Shown here one piece after another: positions 1-7,208 of a stretch of DNA of 29,295 nucleotides. The stretch comes from a virus, in IMG/VR virus record IMGVR_UViG_3300049489_000089, positions 1 through 29,295 of that record, one strand, 5' to 3'. The translations under genes were made by a program, and so were the position numbers. The notes under the pieces are model-generated. The model made no database searches, was not told the DNA's origin, and was given only the letters and a program-made list of their open reading frames with translations. Position 1 is the first letter of the stretch; the number at the start of each line of letters is the position of its first letter.

Positions 1-2331
1 GGATATAACTTCGGGTCTATTCGCCCCCGTGGAACCCCTATTAAAACCCTTGGGAGCGCCGCCAGTGGCCCAATCAGCTTCATGCACATCTTCGATGCCG
101 TCTGCAAGACAGTAAGCTCTGCAGGCCATCGTAGGGGCGCACAGATGGGCATCCTTCCGGTATCCCACCCTGACATCTTCGAGTTCGTGGAAGCCAAGCA
201 AAACACCCATGCCCTTACGGCCTTCAATATCTCCGTTGGCATTACGGACGATTTCATGGAAGCCCTTGTCCAGAAGAAGCCCTACACCCTTCGTTTCGAG
301 AATGTCCCGTACAAGACCATTAATCCGGAAGACCTCTGGAACAAGATCATGATGTCTACGTGGGATTACGCTGAACCGGGTGTGATTTTCCTTGACCGCA
401 TCAACGACATGAACAACCTGTGGTATTGCGAGAAGATCGAAGCCACTAACCCATGTGTTCCTGCAGGTACTCCTATTCTTACGGACAAGGGGTATGTGAA
501 CATTGATGATGTCATGGGACACAAGGTAAATGTCTGGAACGGAGTTGCCTTTACTGAAACAGTGCCTTTTGTGTCAGGGTACAACAAGAATTTGCACTTT
601 GTTGTCCTTAGCGACGGGCGTTACTTGGAATGCACCCCTAATCACGAATTTGTGATGAGAGACGGTACTCGTAAGAAAGCAGATGATCTTGAGGTAGGTG
701 ATTTTCTTACTAAGTGGAATGCCCCTATTATTCCCGGGGGTATTTATGCCGAAGGTATGTATCAGCAGGGCTTTTATAGTGGTGACGGTTGGATTGATAA
801 TCGTCGTCGCCAGTACATTGGGCTGTATGGTGAAAAGAAGAAGCTTGTCGATAAATTCAAGTATCAGACTATTCACGAGTATGATATCAGTGGTGGCTAC
901 GAAGGTACCAATCTTGACGAAACGCGCATCTACCTGAAGGTGGAAGATATGTTGTCGAAGTCCTTTGTTCCTTTTGTACCGCACGATATTCGGACTCGAC
1001 TGGAGTGGTTCGCTGGTCTTTGCGACTCAGATGGTACAGTGTCCCGCAGCAACTCCAACAGTGTAAGTTTGCAGGTGTCTTCGAAGGATAAGAACTTCTT
1101 GGACAATGTAGCTCTTATGCTGAATACTCTTGGCGTTATTCCGACAGTTAATAAGGCTAATACGTGTTTTAGACTGACTGTAACTGCAACCGATTTGAAT
1201 ACTTTGATTGGTCTTGGGTTTGTTACACATCGTCTGGATATCTCCAATAACAACCCAGACAGAGACGCACGTAGATTCCCTAAGGTGGTTTCTGTTGAAA
1301 AGAATGTTCGTGCTGTTGGTGAAGTTTATTGCTTTACAGAAAGTGAATTCCATCAGGGTGTATTTAACGGCATTCTTACCGGGCAGTGTTCGGAACAGCC
1401 GTTGCCGCCCAACGGGGCTTGCTTGCTTGGTTCGTTTAACCTTGTCAAGTACATCAATCTGGACAGGGAAACCGAAAAGTGGGCATTCAACTATGCCAAG
1501 CTGTGTGGTGACATCCAGACCATTGTCCGTGCCATGGACAACGTAGTGGACATCTCCCTTTACCCGTTGGAAGCCCAGCGCGAAGAAGCCCACGCCAAGC
1601 GTCGTATGGGCTTGGGTATTACCGGATTTGCCAATGCCAGTGAAATCCTTGGCAAGCCTTACGGCTCCGAGAAGTCCAAGGAATTCCTGCGAGCGGTTCT
1701 TAAGGTTCTGATGGAAATGTCCTATCACACGTCGGCGATGCTGGCTAAGGAAAAAGGCGCATTTCCGCTGTTTGACAAGAAGAAGTACCTTCAGGGCAAG
1801 TTCATCCAGAAGCTTTCCCCAGAAACGCGCAAGCTTATTGAACAGTACGGTATTCGAAATTCTCACTTGATTTCGATTGCCCCCACTGGCACTATTTCCC
1901 TGTGTGCCGATAACGTGTCGTCTGGCATTGAACCCGTGTTCTCGTATGGTTACGAACGCACAATTGTCACTCCAGACGGTCCTATTGTCGAATTTATGTC
2001 GGATTATGCCTACAGGGAGTACGGAGTTAAAGGAAAGACGGCTGACAGTCTTACCGCCAAGGAACACCTTGAAGTTCTTTTGGTCGCGCAGGAATACACC
2101 GACAGCGCAGTCAGCAAGACGTGTAACGTGTCTCCAGAGATGCCTTGGGAAGAATTCAAGGACCTCTATTTGCAAGCTTGGAAAGGTGGTGCAAAGGGCC
2201 TCAGTACATTTAACGTCGGCGGTAAACGCATGGGAATTCTTACCGCCAAGAAAGAAAAAGAAGATGAACCCGAAGTAGCAGGTGAAGCGTGTTATATAGA
2301 CCCGCTTACAGGAACCAAATCTTGTGGCTAA
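1..2331 (+). CDS. nrdJ: Class II (adenosylcobalamin-dependent) ribonucleotide reductase, 5'-partial, split by an intein
   Basis: Reduces ribonucleotides to deoxyribonucleotides for phage DNA synthesis in the cytoplasm. The frame is open from base 1, so the N-terminus lies outside the window; the first ATG at 82 is internal to the conserved domain. Visible family signatures are SAASGPISFM and HRRGAQMGI (about 55-150), TAFNISVG, the radical-cysteine region C-SEQPLPPNGACLLGS after the intein, and IAPTGTISL. The C-terminal tail carries two cysteines (ACYIDP...SCG) suited to redox exchange. The overall pattern fits the B12-dependent class and not NrdA. An in-frame intein (454-1386) must be spliced out to give an active enzyme; the extein join is NP/CSEQ. 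Hand-counted G+C is about 57% in the extein (1561-1680) against about 42% in the intein (1021-1260). The stop overlaps the next gene's start by 8 bases. Enzyme call is firm; class II is likely. Confidence 0.9.
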   Translation, partial: GYNFGSIRPRGTPIKTLGSAASGPISFMHIFDAVCKTVSSAGHRRGAQMGILPVSHPDIFEFVEAKQNTHALTAFNISVGITDDFMEALVQKKPYTLRFENVPYKTINPEDLWNKIMMSTWDYAEPGVIFLDRINDMNNLWYCEKIEATNPCVPAGTPILTDKGYVNIDDVMGHKVNVWNGVAFTETVPFVSGYNKNLHFVVLSDGRYLECTPNHEFVMRDGTRKKADDLEVGDFLTKWNAPIIPGGIYAEGMYQQGFYSGDGWIDNRRRQYIGLYGEKKKLVDKFKYQTIHEYDISGGYEGTNLDETRIYLKVEDMLSKSFVPFVPHDIRTRLEWFAGLCDSDGTVSRSNSNSVSLQVSSKDKNFLDNVALMLNTLGVIPTVNKANTCFRLTVTATDLNTLIGLGFVTHRLDISNNNPDRDARRFPKVVSVEKNVRAVGEVYCFTESEFHQGVFNGILTGQCSEQPLPPNGACLLGSFNLVKYINLDRETEKWAFNYAKLCGDIQTIVRAMDNVVDISLYPLEAQREEAHAKRRMGLGITGFANASEILGKPYGSEKSKEFLRAVLKVLMEMSYHTSAMLAKEKGAFPLFDKKKYLQGKFIQKLSPETRKLIEQYGIRNSHLISIAPTGTISLCADNVSSGIEPVFSYGYERTIVTPDGPIVEFMSDYAYREYGVKGKTADSLTAKEHLEVLLVAQEYTDSAVSKTCNVSPEMPWEEFKDLYLQAWKGGAKGLSTFNVGGKRMGILTAKKEKEDEPEVAGEACYIDPLTGTKSCG
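454..1386 (+). mobile_element. Intein with two-motif LAGLIDADG homing endonuclease, inserted at the reductase catalytic cysteine
   Basis: This in-frame protein-splicing element has 311 codons. Intein residue 1 is Cys (CVPAGTPILTDKGY, block A). Block B is seen as CTPNH (Thr61, His64). Block F is VYCFTESEFHQGVFNGI and block G is GILTGQ, followed by extein Cys+1. The last residue is Gln rather than Asn and the penultimate is Gly rather than His, a known but less common variant. Two LAGLIDADG-type motifs lie in the middle: GFYSGDGWI (residues 106-114) and FAGLCDSDG (186-194). Both keep their acidic residue, so the endonuclease could be active. Insertion falls immediately before the conserved NPC cysteine, which in this family is the thiyl-radical residue. 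The lower G+C than the extein supports separate ancestry. Confidence 0.92.
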
Positions 2332-2581
2332 CAACACAACCAACAAAAGGAATGTAACTGATTGGTATGGCTTTATGGACAACTCGTGGATTCCAGACGC
2401 TCGTCGCCTGACCCACGAGTTGGCCGAGATGACTCGACATTTTCAGCTCAATAGTATGTTGACAGAACAGCAAGTTCGGGAGTACACTGGCAAAATTGAA
2501 TCGCTTCGAGAGAAGATGGCTAACGTGGAAGACAACCTGAATATCATCATGCTGAGGGAATACGTACGCAATGACAAGTAA
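2324..2581 (+). CDS. Small hypothetical phage protein (85 aa)
   Basis: Function is not recognised. The GTG start at 2324 overlaps the reductase stop by 8 bases, with AGGA about 10 bases upstream as a plausible ribosome site. The protein is hydrophilic, with two predicted helical stretches (around DARRLTHELAEMTRHFQ and EYTGKIESLREKMANVEDN) that could form a short coiled coil. No signal peptide, membrane segment or cysteine cluster is seen. Its end overlaps the DUF3310 gene start by 11 bases, so the three genes are probably translationally coupled. The position beside nucleotide metabolism genes hints at a role there, but this is only context. Confidence 0.7.
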   Translation: MANNTTNKRNVTDWYGFMDNSWIPDARRLTHELAEMTRHFQLNSMLTEQQVREYTGKIESLREKMANVEDNLNIIMLREYVRNDK

Positions 2582-2924
2582 GAAAACAACACGCCAGACC
2601 CAAGTCGGCGGGACTCATTACAAGGCTCTTGAGATTGAGCCAGTAGATTTCATTACAAAGAATCAACTTGACTGGCTTAGTGGACACATTGTAAAGTACG
2701 TGTGTCGTCACAAGCTTAAAGGGGGAGCAGTGGATATCAAGAAAGCTATCCACTACGCTCAGATGCTTCTTGAGGACGTTTACGGTGTATCCAGTGAAGT
2801 AAAGTACACCGACACGCAGGAAGCCCCCGCTGTCAAGAAAAGGAAAAAGAGAAAGAAGAATGGGAATTTACAACCCGAACCCACAACAGGAACAACAGAC
2901 GAGCACGCAGCCCCGGAAAGTTAA
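2571..2924 (+). CDS. DUF3310 family protein (phage nucleotide-kinase-like small protein)
   Basis: The pattern GGTHYKALEIEPVDFI followed by HIVKYVCRHKLKGG and DIKKAIHYAQMLLE is the DUF3310 signature, common in phages next to nucleotide metabolism genes. Some members are related to the phage T7 gp1.7 nucleotide kinase; whether this one has such activity cannot be told. The conserved domain covers about residues 10-70. The C-terminal tail (about 80-117) is low-complexity, with a lysine/arginine cluster (KKRKKRKK) followed by a Pro/Thr/Glu-rich end. The DNA for that tail also encodes the first residues of the downstream glycosyltransferase in another frame (65-base overlap). Confidence 0.85.
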   Translation: MTSKKTTRQTQVGGTHYKALEIEPVDFITKNQLDWLSGHIVKYVCRHKLKGGAVDIKKAIHYAQMLLEDVYGVSSEVKYTDTQEAPAVKKRKKRKKNGNLQPEPTTGTTDEHAAPES

Positions 2925-3702
2925 CGTATTCATTGGATACGACGAACGTCAGGACTTGGCGTATCGTGTTTGCAAACACTCAATTGAAAATCATCTTTGG
3001 CAGTCAGATAACCCAGTCAAAATTTACCCTCTTAAGCATCGGGAATTGAGAAAAATAGGACTATTCAACCGTGAATGGAAAATGGATCGAAACGGGCTTG
3101 TTATTGATGCTTTGGACGGTCGTCCTTTCAGCACTAATTTTGCTTTTACTCGGTTCCTTGTACCAACCTACGCTGAGTATCTGGGGATTCTCCCTGACGA
3201 GCCTTGCGTTTTTGTTGATTCTGATTTTGTATTTACTCGGTCGATTTTTGATATCTTCACTGAAATAAAGTACACTGACAAGCCACTTTGGGTTGTCAAG
3301 CACAACTACCTTTCTCCCTACATGGTCAAGATGGACGGACAGCATCAGGAAAACTACAATATGAAGTTGTGGTCTTCCTTGATGGTGTTCAACCGTCTTG
3401 CACCGAGTGAACACCTGCCTACCGTAAAGCAGGTTAATGAAGAAACGGGGAACTGGTTGCACACCTTCAAGTGGCTTCCGGATGACAAGCGTAACTACCT
3501 TCTTGGCAGTCTGTTTGAAGGTTGGAATTTTATTCCCAATCACTCGGATGCCCGTGTTATGTATAACCACATTCGAGCAGTCCACTACACCGAAGGGGTG
3601 CCTTTGCTGAAGCCGGATTGTAAGTATGCTGAACTCTTTAACGACAATCTTTCGAACTTCTTGCGTATAGCAAGTCGTGATCCGATCAAGGCATTCTCAT
3701 AA
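2860..3702 (+). CDS. GT-A-fold glycosyltransferase (GT8-like)
   Basis: Probably transfers a sugar from a nucleotide-sugar donor. After a 19-residue polar leader (Asn/Pro/Gln-rich) the fold begins at KVNVFIGYDERQDLAY. The metal-binding DxD motif is seen as FVDSDFVF (Asp120-Ser-Asp122), preceded by FTRFLVPTYA, as in GT8-like and related enzymes. No membrane segment or signal peptide is seen, so it should act in the cytoplasm. The start at 2860 lies inside the DUF3310 gene behind a purine-rich AAAGAAGA; no later in-frame ATG precedes the fold. It is the first of seven adjacent genes that look like a sugar activation, transfer and methylation cassette. Acceptor and donor are unknown. Confidence 0.78.
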   Translation: MGIYNPNPQQEQQTSTQPRKVNVFIGYDERQDLAYRVCKHSIENHLWQSDNPVKIYPLKHRELRKIGLFNREWKMDRNGLVIDALDGRPFSTNFAFTRFLVPTYAEYLGILPDEPCVFVDSDFVFTRSIFDIFTEIKYTDKPLWVVKHNYLSPYMVKMDGQHQENYNMKLWSSLMVFNRLAPSEHLPTVKQVNEETGNWLHTFKWLPDDKRNYLLGSLFEGWNFIPNHSDARVMYNHIRAVHYTEGVPLLKPDCKYAELFNDNLSNFLRIASRDPIKAFS

Positions 3703-3703
3703 A

Positions 3704-4486
3704 ATGAAAGTCAAAGTCATTACTTCCTTTAACAAGGATTTGTGGGATCGGTACGCCAATCGCACAATCGGCAAGTCTTGGGTCGAACACCTTGATTTGG
3801 GACCGGATTCGATAATCGAAGCTTGGATTCTTGGTCCGTTCCCCGAACATCTTCCTCAAACGACAGCAAAGGGAACTCCAATCAAATACAAGATGGTGGA
3901 AACGCAGTCGCCTGCTTGGGCGTCTTTCTACCAAAATCATGTAAACCATCCGAGACCCAAGACAGAATCCGGTCAGGAATATCGGTTTAACTTCATCCCG
4001 TTCTCAGTCAAGGTGTTTGCCCTTGCTGAAGGGGTGTTCCCCATTGCAGAAGGTATTGAACAGTTCGACTATGTTGTTTGGCTTGATGCGGACGTAATGC
4101 TTACGGAACAGGTTACTTGCGACTTCCTTCGCGAGGCAGTTATCGGCAATGCTGACCTTGCGTGGCTTAACCGAGGAGCCCCTTGGGGACACGGAGAGAC
4201 GGGCTTCATGATGCTCAATGCTCGCCGAAGGGAGAACCTTGATCTTTACCTGCAGCAGGCCAATATGTACGGTTCTGGACAGCTCTTTTACTTTGCCGAA
4301 TGGCACGATGCTTTTGTCTTCACGTCGCTTGTTTACCTCAAGGAATACATGGAGCCAGAATTCAATGTCCGTAACTTGAACTTGGACATGGATTCCAAAC
4401 ACAAGAACGGTCTGTATCCTTTTGAGACAAGCATTCTGAACACCAAAATGGTGCACTACAAAGGAAACACAAAGCAGAATGTCTAA
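3704..4486 (+). CDS. Putative glycosyltransferase (DxD-type, 260 aa)
   Basis: A GT-A-like fold is suggested by the N-terminal strand MKVKVITSFNKDLW, the DxD motif in YVVWLDADVML (Asp128-Ala-Asp130) and a later acidic/aromatic segment FYFAEWHDAFVF. I chose the ATG at 3704, two bases after the upstream stop, because it places the first beta strand at the N-terminus; an in-frame ATG at 3677 would add nine residues overlapping the previous gene. It has no membrane segment. Together with the preceding gene it may add successive sugars to one acceptor. The end overlaps the nucleotidyltransferase-cupin gene by 8 bases. Substrate is unknown. Confidence 0.72.
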   Translation: MKVKVITSFNKDLWDRYANRTIGKSWVEHLDLGPDSIIEAWILGPFPEHLPQTTAKGTPIKYKMVETQSPAWASFYQNHVNHPRPKTESGQEYRFNFIPFSVKVFALAEGVFPIAEGIEQFDYVVWLDADVMLTEQVTCDFLREAVIGNADLAWLNRGAPWGHGETGFMMLNARRRENLDLYLQQANMYGSGQLFYFAEWHDAFVFTSLVYLKEYMEPEFNVRNLNLDMDSKHKNGLYPFETSILNTKMVHYKGNTKQNV

Positions 4487-5198
4487 TAAGAACAACATCA
4501 TTATGGTCTCGGGCGGGTTTGATCCGATCCACCCGGGACACATCAATCTGTTCAAGAACGCCAGCAAGCACGGCAAGCTTGTTGTCATTCTTAATTCCGA
4601 CGATTGGCTTCTTCGCAAGAAGGGTTTCTTCTTTCAGTCGTGGAAGGAACGGGAACGCATCATCAGTGCCCTTAAGTATGTAGATTACGTTGTCCCTGTG
4701 GACGATACGGACGGCACTGTCTGCGATGCTCTTAAGAAGTACCAGCCCCAGTTTTTTGGCAACGGAGGCGACAGGAAGGCCGATAACACCCCTGAAGTAG
4801 CCTTGTGTAACGAACAGGGTACTGAGCTTGTCTGGAACCTTGGAGAGCCTGATACGGACTCCATGCACTCCTCTTTCGTTGTTCGCAGCAATGTGGTAAG
4901 ACGTTCGTGGGGTCAGTATGAAGTCCTTGTTGACAAGCCTTGGATCAAGGTCAAGCGGCTCCTTGTGGACCCGGGTGGTCAAACTTCAGTCCAGTACCAC
5001 ACTGAACGTACTGAATTTATGTTCTCGGATGAAGCACAGTTGATGATTAAACCGGGCCAACGACACCAGATTGTCAATCACCATACAGACAAGGTTCTTG
5101 AGATCATTGAGGTCCAGACAGGTGATTGTAGGGAAGACGATATTGTGCGGTTGGAAGACACATCGTCTTTGCTTAAGGTGAAACAAAATGTTAATTAG
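4479..5198 (+). CDS. Nucleotidyltransferase (HxGH type) fused to a ManC-type cupin
   Basis: Residues 6-140 match the cytidylyl/adenylyltransferase fold: VSGGFDPIHPGH (catalytic HxGH at 18-21), LVVILNSDDWL, and a GNGGDR loop, closest in appearance to RfaE2/heptose-phosphate and TagD-like enzymes that make nucleotide-activated sugars or polyols. Residues about 148-230 look like the cupin half of type II phosphomannose isomerase: KVKRLLVDPGGQTSVQYH then IKPGQRHQIVNH. The fusion suggests one protein that both isomerises or epimerises a phosphosugar and activates it, or a cupin used only for binding. It overlaps the genes on both sides, consistent with one operon. The domain calls are good; the reaction is inference. 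Confidence 0.8.
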   Translation: MSNKNNIIMVSGGFDPIHPGHINLFKNASKHGKLVVILNSDDWLLRKKGFFFQSWKERERIISALKYVDYVVPVDDTDGTVCDALKKYQPQFFGNGGDRKADNTPEVALCNEQGTELVWNLGEPDTDSMHSSFVVRSNVVRRSWGQYEVLVDKPWIKVKRLLVDPGGQTSVQYHTERTEFMFSDEAQLMIKPGQRHQIVNHHTDKVLEIIEVQTGDCREDDIVRLEDTSSLLKVKQNVN

Positions 5199-5745
5199 TC
5201 CAGAAATGAAAGCTTTGAATGAAGAATTGCATCAACGAATGGATAAATTCGGAACTGCAGCAGGCAAGCACGCAAAACAGATTTTTGACGAATTCGTCAA
5301 TCACTACGGAATTACTGATATTTTGGACTATGGTTGCGGTAAGAATCATTTCTTTATTGAGATGCAAAAACTGAACAAAGATGTAAAGATTACATCGTAT
5401 GATCCTGGAATGCCAGAGTTTTCCATCAAACCGGAAGGTACATTTGAAGCAGTTCTTTGTCATGATGTTCTTGAACACGTCGAGCCTGAACTTATCGACA
5501 ATGTATTGCAAGACATCTTTCAGTATGGTAATAAGCTGTTCTACCTTAGTATTGGTTTAGGACCTTGCACAAAGAAATTGGCTGACGGACGAGACAATCA
5601 TTTGATTCAAGAACCTCCTCCGTGGTGGTTTGCCAAGCTAAAAAAACATGGATTCATTTTAAAGAAGTACAAGCAAATAGATGAAATCCTAGGTGCTGAA
5701 AAAATTGTCAGACCCTATGTCCTTATTTGTATTTGCACCAAGTAA
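5188..5745 (+). CDS. SAM-dependent methyltransferase (class I), A+T-rich
   Basis: The Rossmann SAM-binding motif I is LDYGCGKN (about residue 46), followed by an acidic strand end SYDPG and by CHDVLEHV, which is typical of class I small-molecule methyltransferases. The protein is 185 aa, short for the fold but plausibly complete. AAGGTG lies seven bases before the ATG, and the gene overlaps its predecessor by 11 bases. Hand-counted G+C over 5221-5460 is about 38%, well below the neighbouring nucleotidyltransferase gene (about 53% in 4501-4560), so it may be a recent acquisition. The expected target is a sugar or peptide product of the cassette, but DNA or protein cannot be excluded. Confidence 0.8.
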   Translation: MLISPEMKALNEELHQRMDKFGTAAGKHAKQIFDEFVNHYGITDILDYGCGKNHFFIEMQKLNKDVKITSYDPGMPEFSIKPEGTFEAVLCHDVLEHVEPELIDNVLQDIFQYGNKLFYLSIGLGPCTKKLADGRDNHLIQEPPPWWFAKLKKHGFILKKYKQIDEILGAEKIVRPYVLICICTK

Positions 5746-5761
5746 ATAAAGGAAATATTTA

Positions 5762-6469
5762 ATGTACAATTTTGATTTCAGGGACAAATTCCTTCAGGGA
5801 GTTGACTTGAAGGTGTCTCAGAACTACAAGGAGTTTACCCAGTTTTTGGATTGGATAAAGAATCACGTTGCCAATACTTGCCCTAACGGAGAGCCGTACA
5901 AGTACATCGAAGTAGGTTCTTACGCAGGAGAGTCTCTTTATTACGTTGGAAAACTGCTTCCGAAGGGCAGTCTCATGACCATCATCGACCTTGGTGACAA
6001 TCTTGTTGCCAATAACATCTTGGAAAACAAAACAATTCCTTATCTTCGTTCGATGGGGCTTGAAATCCATTATGTCAAAGGGGATGGACGTAGCAAGGAA
6101 AGTGTTCGTGCTGCCTTTGAAAAGGCTCCGTATAACCTTTGTTTTATTGATGCCAACCATAATTTTGAGTTTGCTTTTCCCGACTTTTTGAATTACGGTA
6201 GGTTGGCTCATTGGATCAGTTTCCATGACATCAGTAAGTTCAACACGTACAAGACAATCGTAAAACACAAGGTATTTCAGGCTAACGCTAATCATCTTTG
6301 GGAGTGTATCAAGGTTCTTTGGCCGCGTAAGCTTCCTACGGGTGAACAGACAATGTTTGAATTTGTTGACTACGACAACGACCCTTATTTCTTTAAGAAG
6401 GGTGCTGATCTTGAAAAACCACGTGGCTTCGGTATTGTCTACAATTTCTTTAATGAGGTATCCCCGTAA
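5762..6469 (+). CDS. SAM-dependent methyltransferase (Methyltransf_24-like)
   Basis: A second class I methyltransferase fold. Motif I is YIEVGSYAGESLYYVGKLL, the second strand is LMTIIDLGDN, and the later strand LCFIDANHNFE with WISFHDI downstream resembles cephalosporin hydroxylase/Methyltransf_24-type enzymes, several of which modify sugars. AAGGAAA is 8-10 bases before the ATG, in the 16-base gap after the previous gene, which is one of the few true gaps in this block. The stop overlaps the next ATG by one base (TAATG). With the preceding gene this gives two methyltransferases in the sugar cassette, possibly for different positions of one glycan. Substrate not known. Confidence 0.75.
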   Translation: MYNFDFRDKFLQGVDLKVSQNYKEFTQFLDWIKNHVANTCPNGEPYKYIEVGSYAGESLYYVGKLLPKGSLMTIIDLGDNLVANNILENKTIPYLRSMGLEIHYVKGDGRSKESVRAAFEKAPYNLCFIDANHNFEFAFPDFLNYGRLAHWISFHDISKFNTYKTIVKHKVFQANANHLWECIKVLWPRKLPTGEQTMFEFVDYDNDPYFFKKGADLEKPRGFGIVYNFFNEVSP

Positions 6470-7206
6470 TGACTATTGAAATCTGCTCATTCTTCTGGAA
6501 CGACCCCAATGCAAAGCACAAAGGAACTTATGAGTTTACTCCCAAGCACGTCAACCGATTGGCACGAGGACTACGTGAAAATCTCACAATCCCTTATCGT
6601 TTTACGTGTATCACTGACAATCCTGATGGTCTTGATGTTTCTAACATCCGTGTGCTTCCTCTTTGGAATGAATTCCGTGATATTGGCCGTTGTTTCGTTC
6701 GTCTGCCTCTTTACGCTAGTGTTATGCGTGATGTCATTGGTGAGCGTATTGCTAATATTGACCTCGATGTTGCAATTGTTGGAAACGTCGATCACATATT
6801 TGGAAGAACAGAACCCTTCGTAGGATACAAGGATACAAAGAACCCGCGTTGCTACTCAGGGGCTTTGTACATGATGGACGCGGGGGCAAAGGCGCAGGTC
6901 TATAACTCATTCAAGCGAATGTATTACATGATCCCTCCTGAAGCTCGTCAGCAGATGTTTCGAACCGAATACAACAAGCTATCATCCTTTGTCGGCTCCG
7001 ATCAGTCGTGGCAGACAGAAGTCCTTGGTGAAGGTCTGCCAAAGATCACTCAGGAAGATGGTGTGTGGGATTATTGGTCCATTGAGAATCTCCCTGACAT
7101 TCCAAAGAATGCAAGAATTGTGTTTTGTAATGGAATGCGAAGAGACTTGTCCATGCCCTCTATTCAAGCAAAACATAAGTGGGCATCGGAGTACTGGAAT
7201 AACTAA
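6469..7206 (+). CDS. Putative glycosyltransferase (DLD motif, 245 aa)
   Basis: The third glycosyltransferase-like gene of the cassette. The N-terminal strand is MTIEICSFFWN, followed by YRFTCITDN and the DxD-type motif ANIDLDVAIVGN (Asp98-Leu-Asp100). The sequence CYSGALYMMDAG matches the acceptor-side region of GT8-like folds, where a Gly-x-hydrophobic stretch follows the DxD. It has no signal peptide or membrane segment. AGGT lies about ten bases upstream of the ATG, which itself overlaps the preceding stop by one base. It differs clearly from the other two glycosyltransferases here, so a distinct linkage or donor is likely. Donor and acceptor are unknown. Confidence 0.75.
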   Translation: MTIEICSFFWNDPNAKHKGTYEFTPKHVNRLARGLRENLTIPYRFTCITDNPDGLDVSNIRVLPLWNEFRDIGRCFVRLPLYASVMRDVIGERIANIDLDVAIVGNVDHIFGRTEPFVGYKDTKNPRCYSGALYMMDAGAKAQVYNSFKRMYYMIPPEARQQMFRTEYNKLSSFVGSDQSWQTEVLGEGLPKITQEDGVWDYWSIENLPDIPKNARIVFCNGMRRDLSMPSIQAKHKWASEYWNN

Positions 7207-7208
7207 CT

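Noticed and set aside
1027-2382. Long open frame antisense to the reductase gene (451 codons)
   Set aside because: It runs across the intein-extein junction opposite a clearly conserved gene, has no recognisable domain and reads as a shadow of the codon bias of the real gene.
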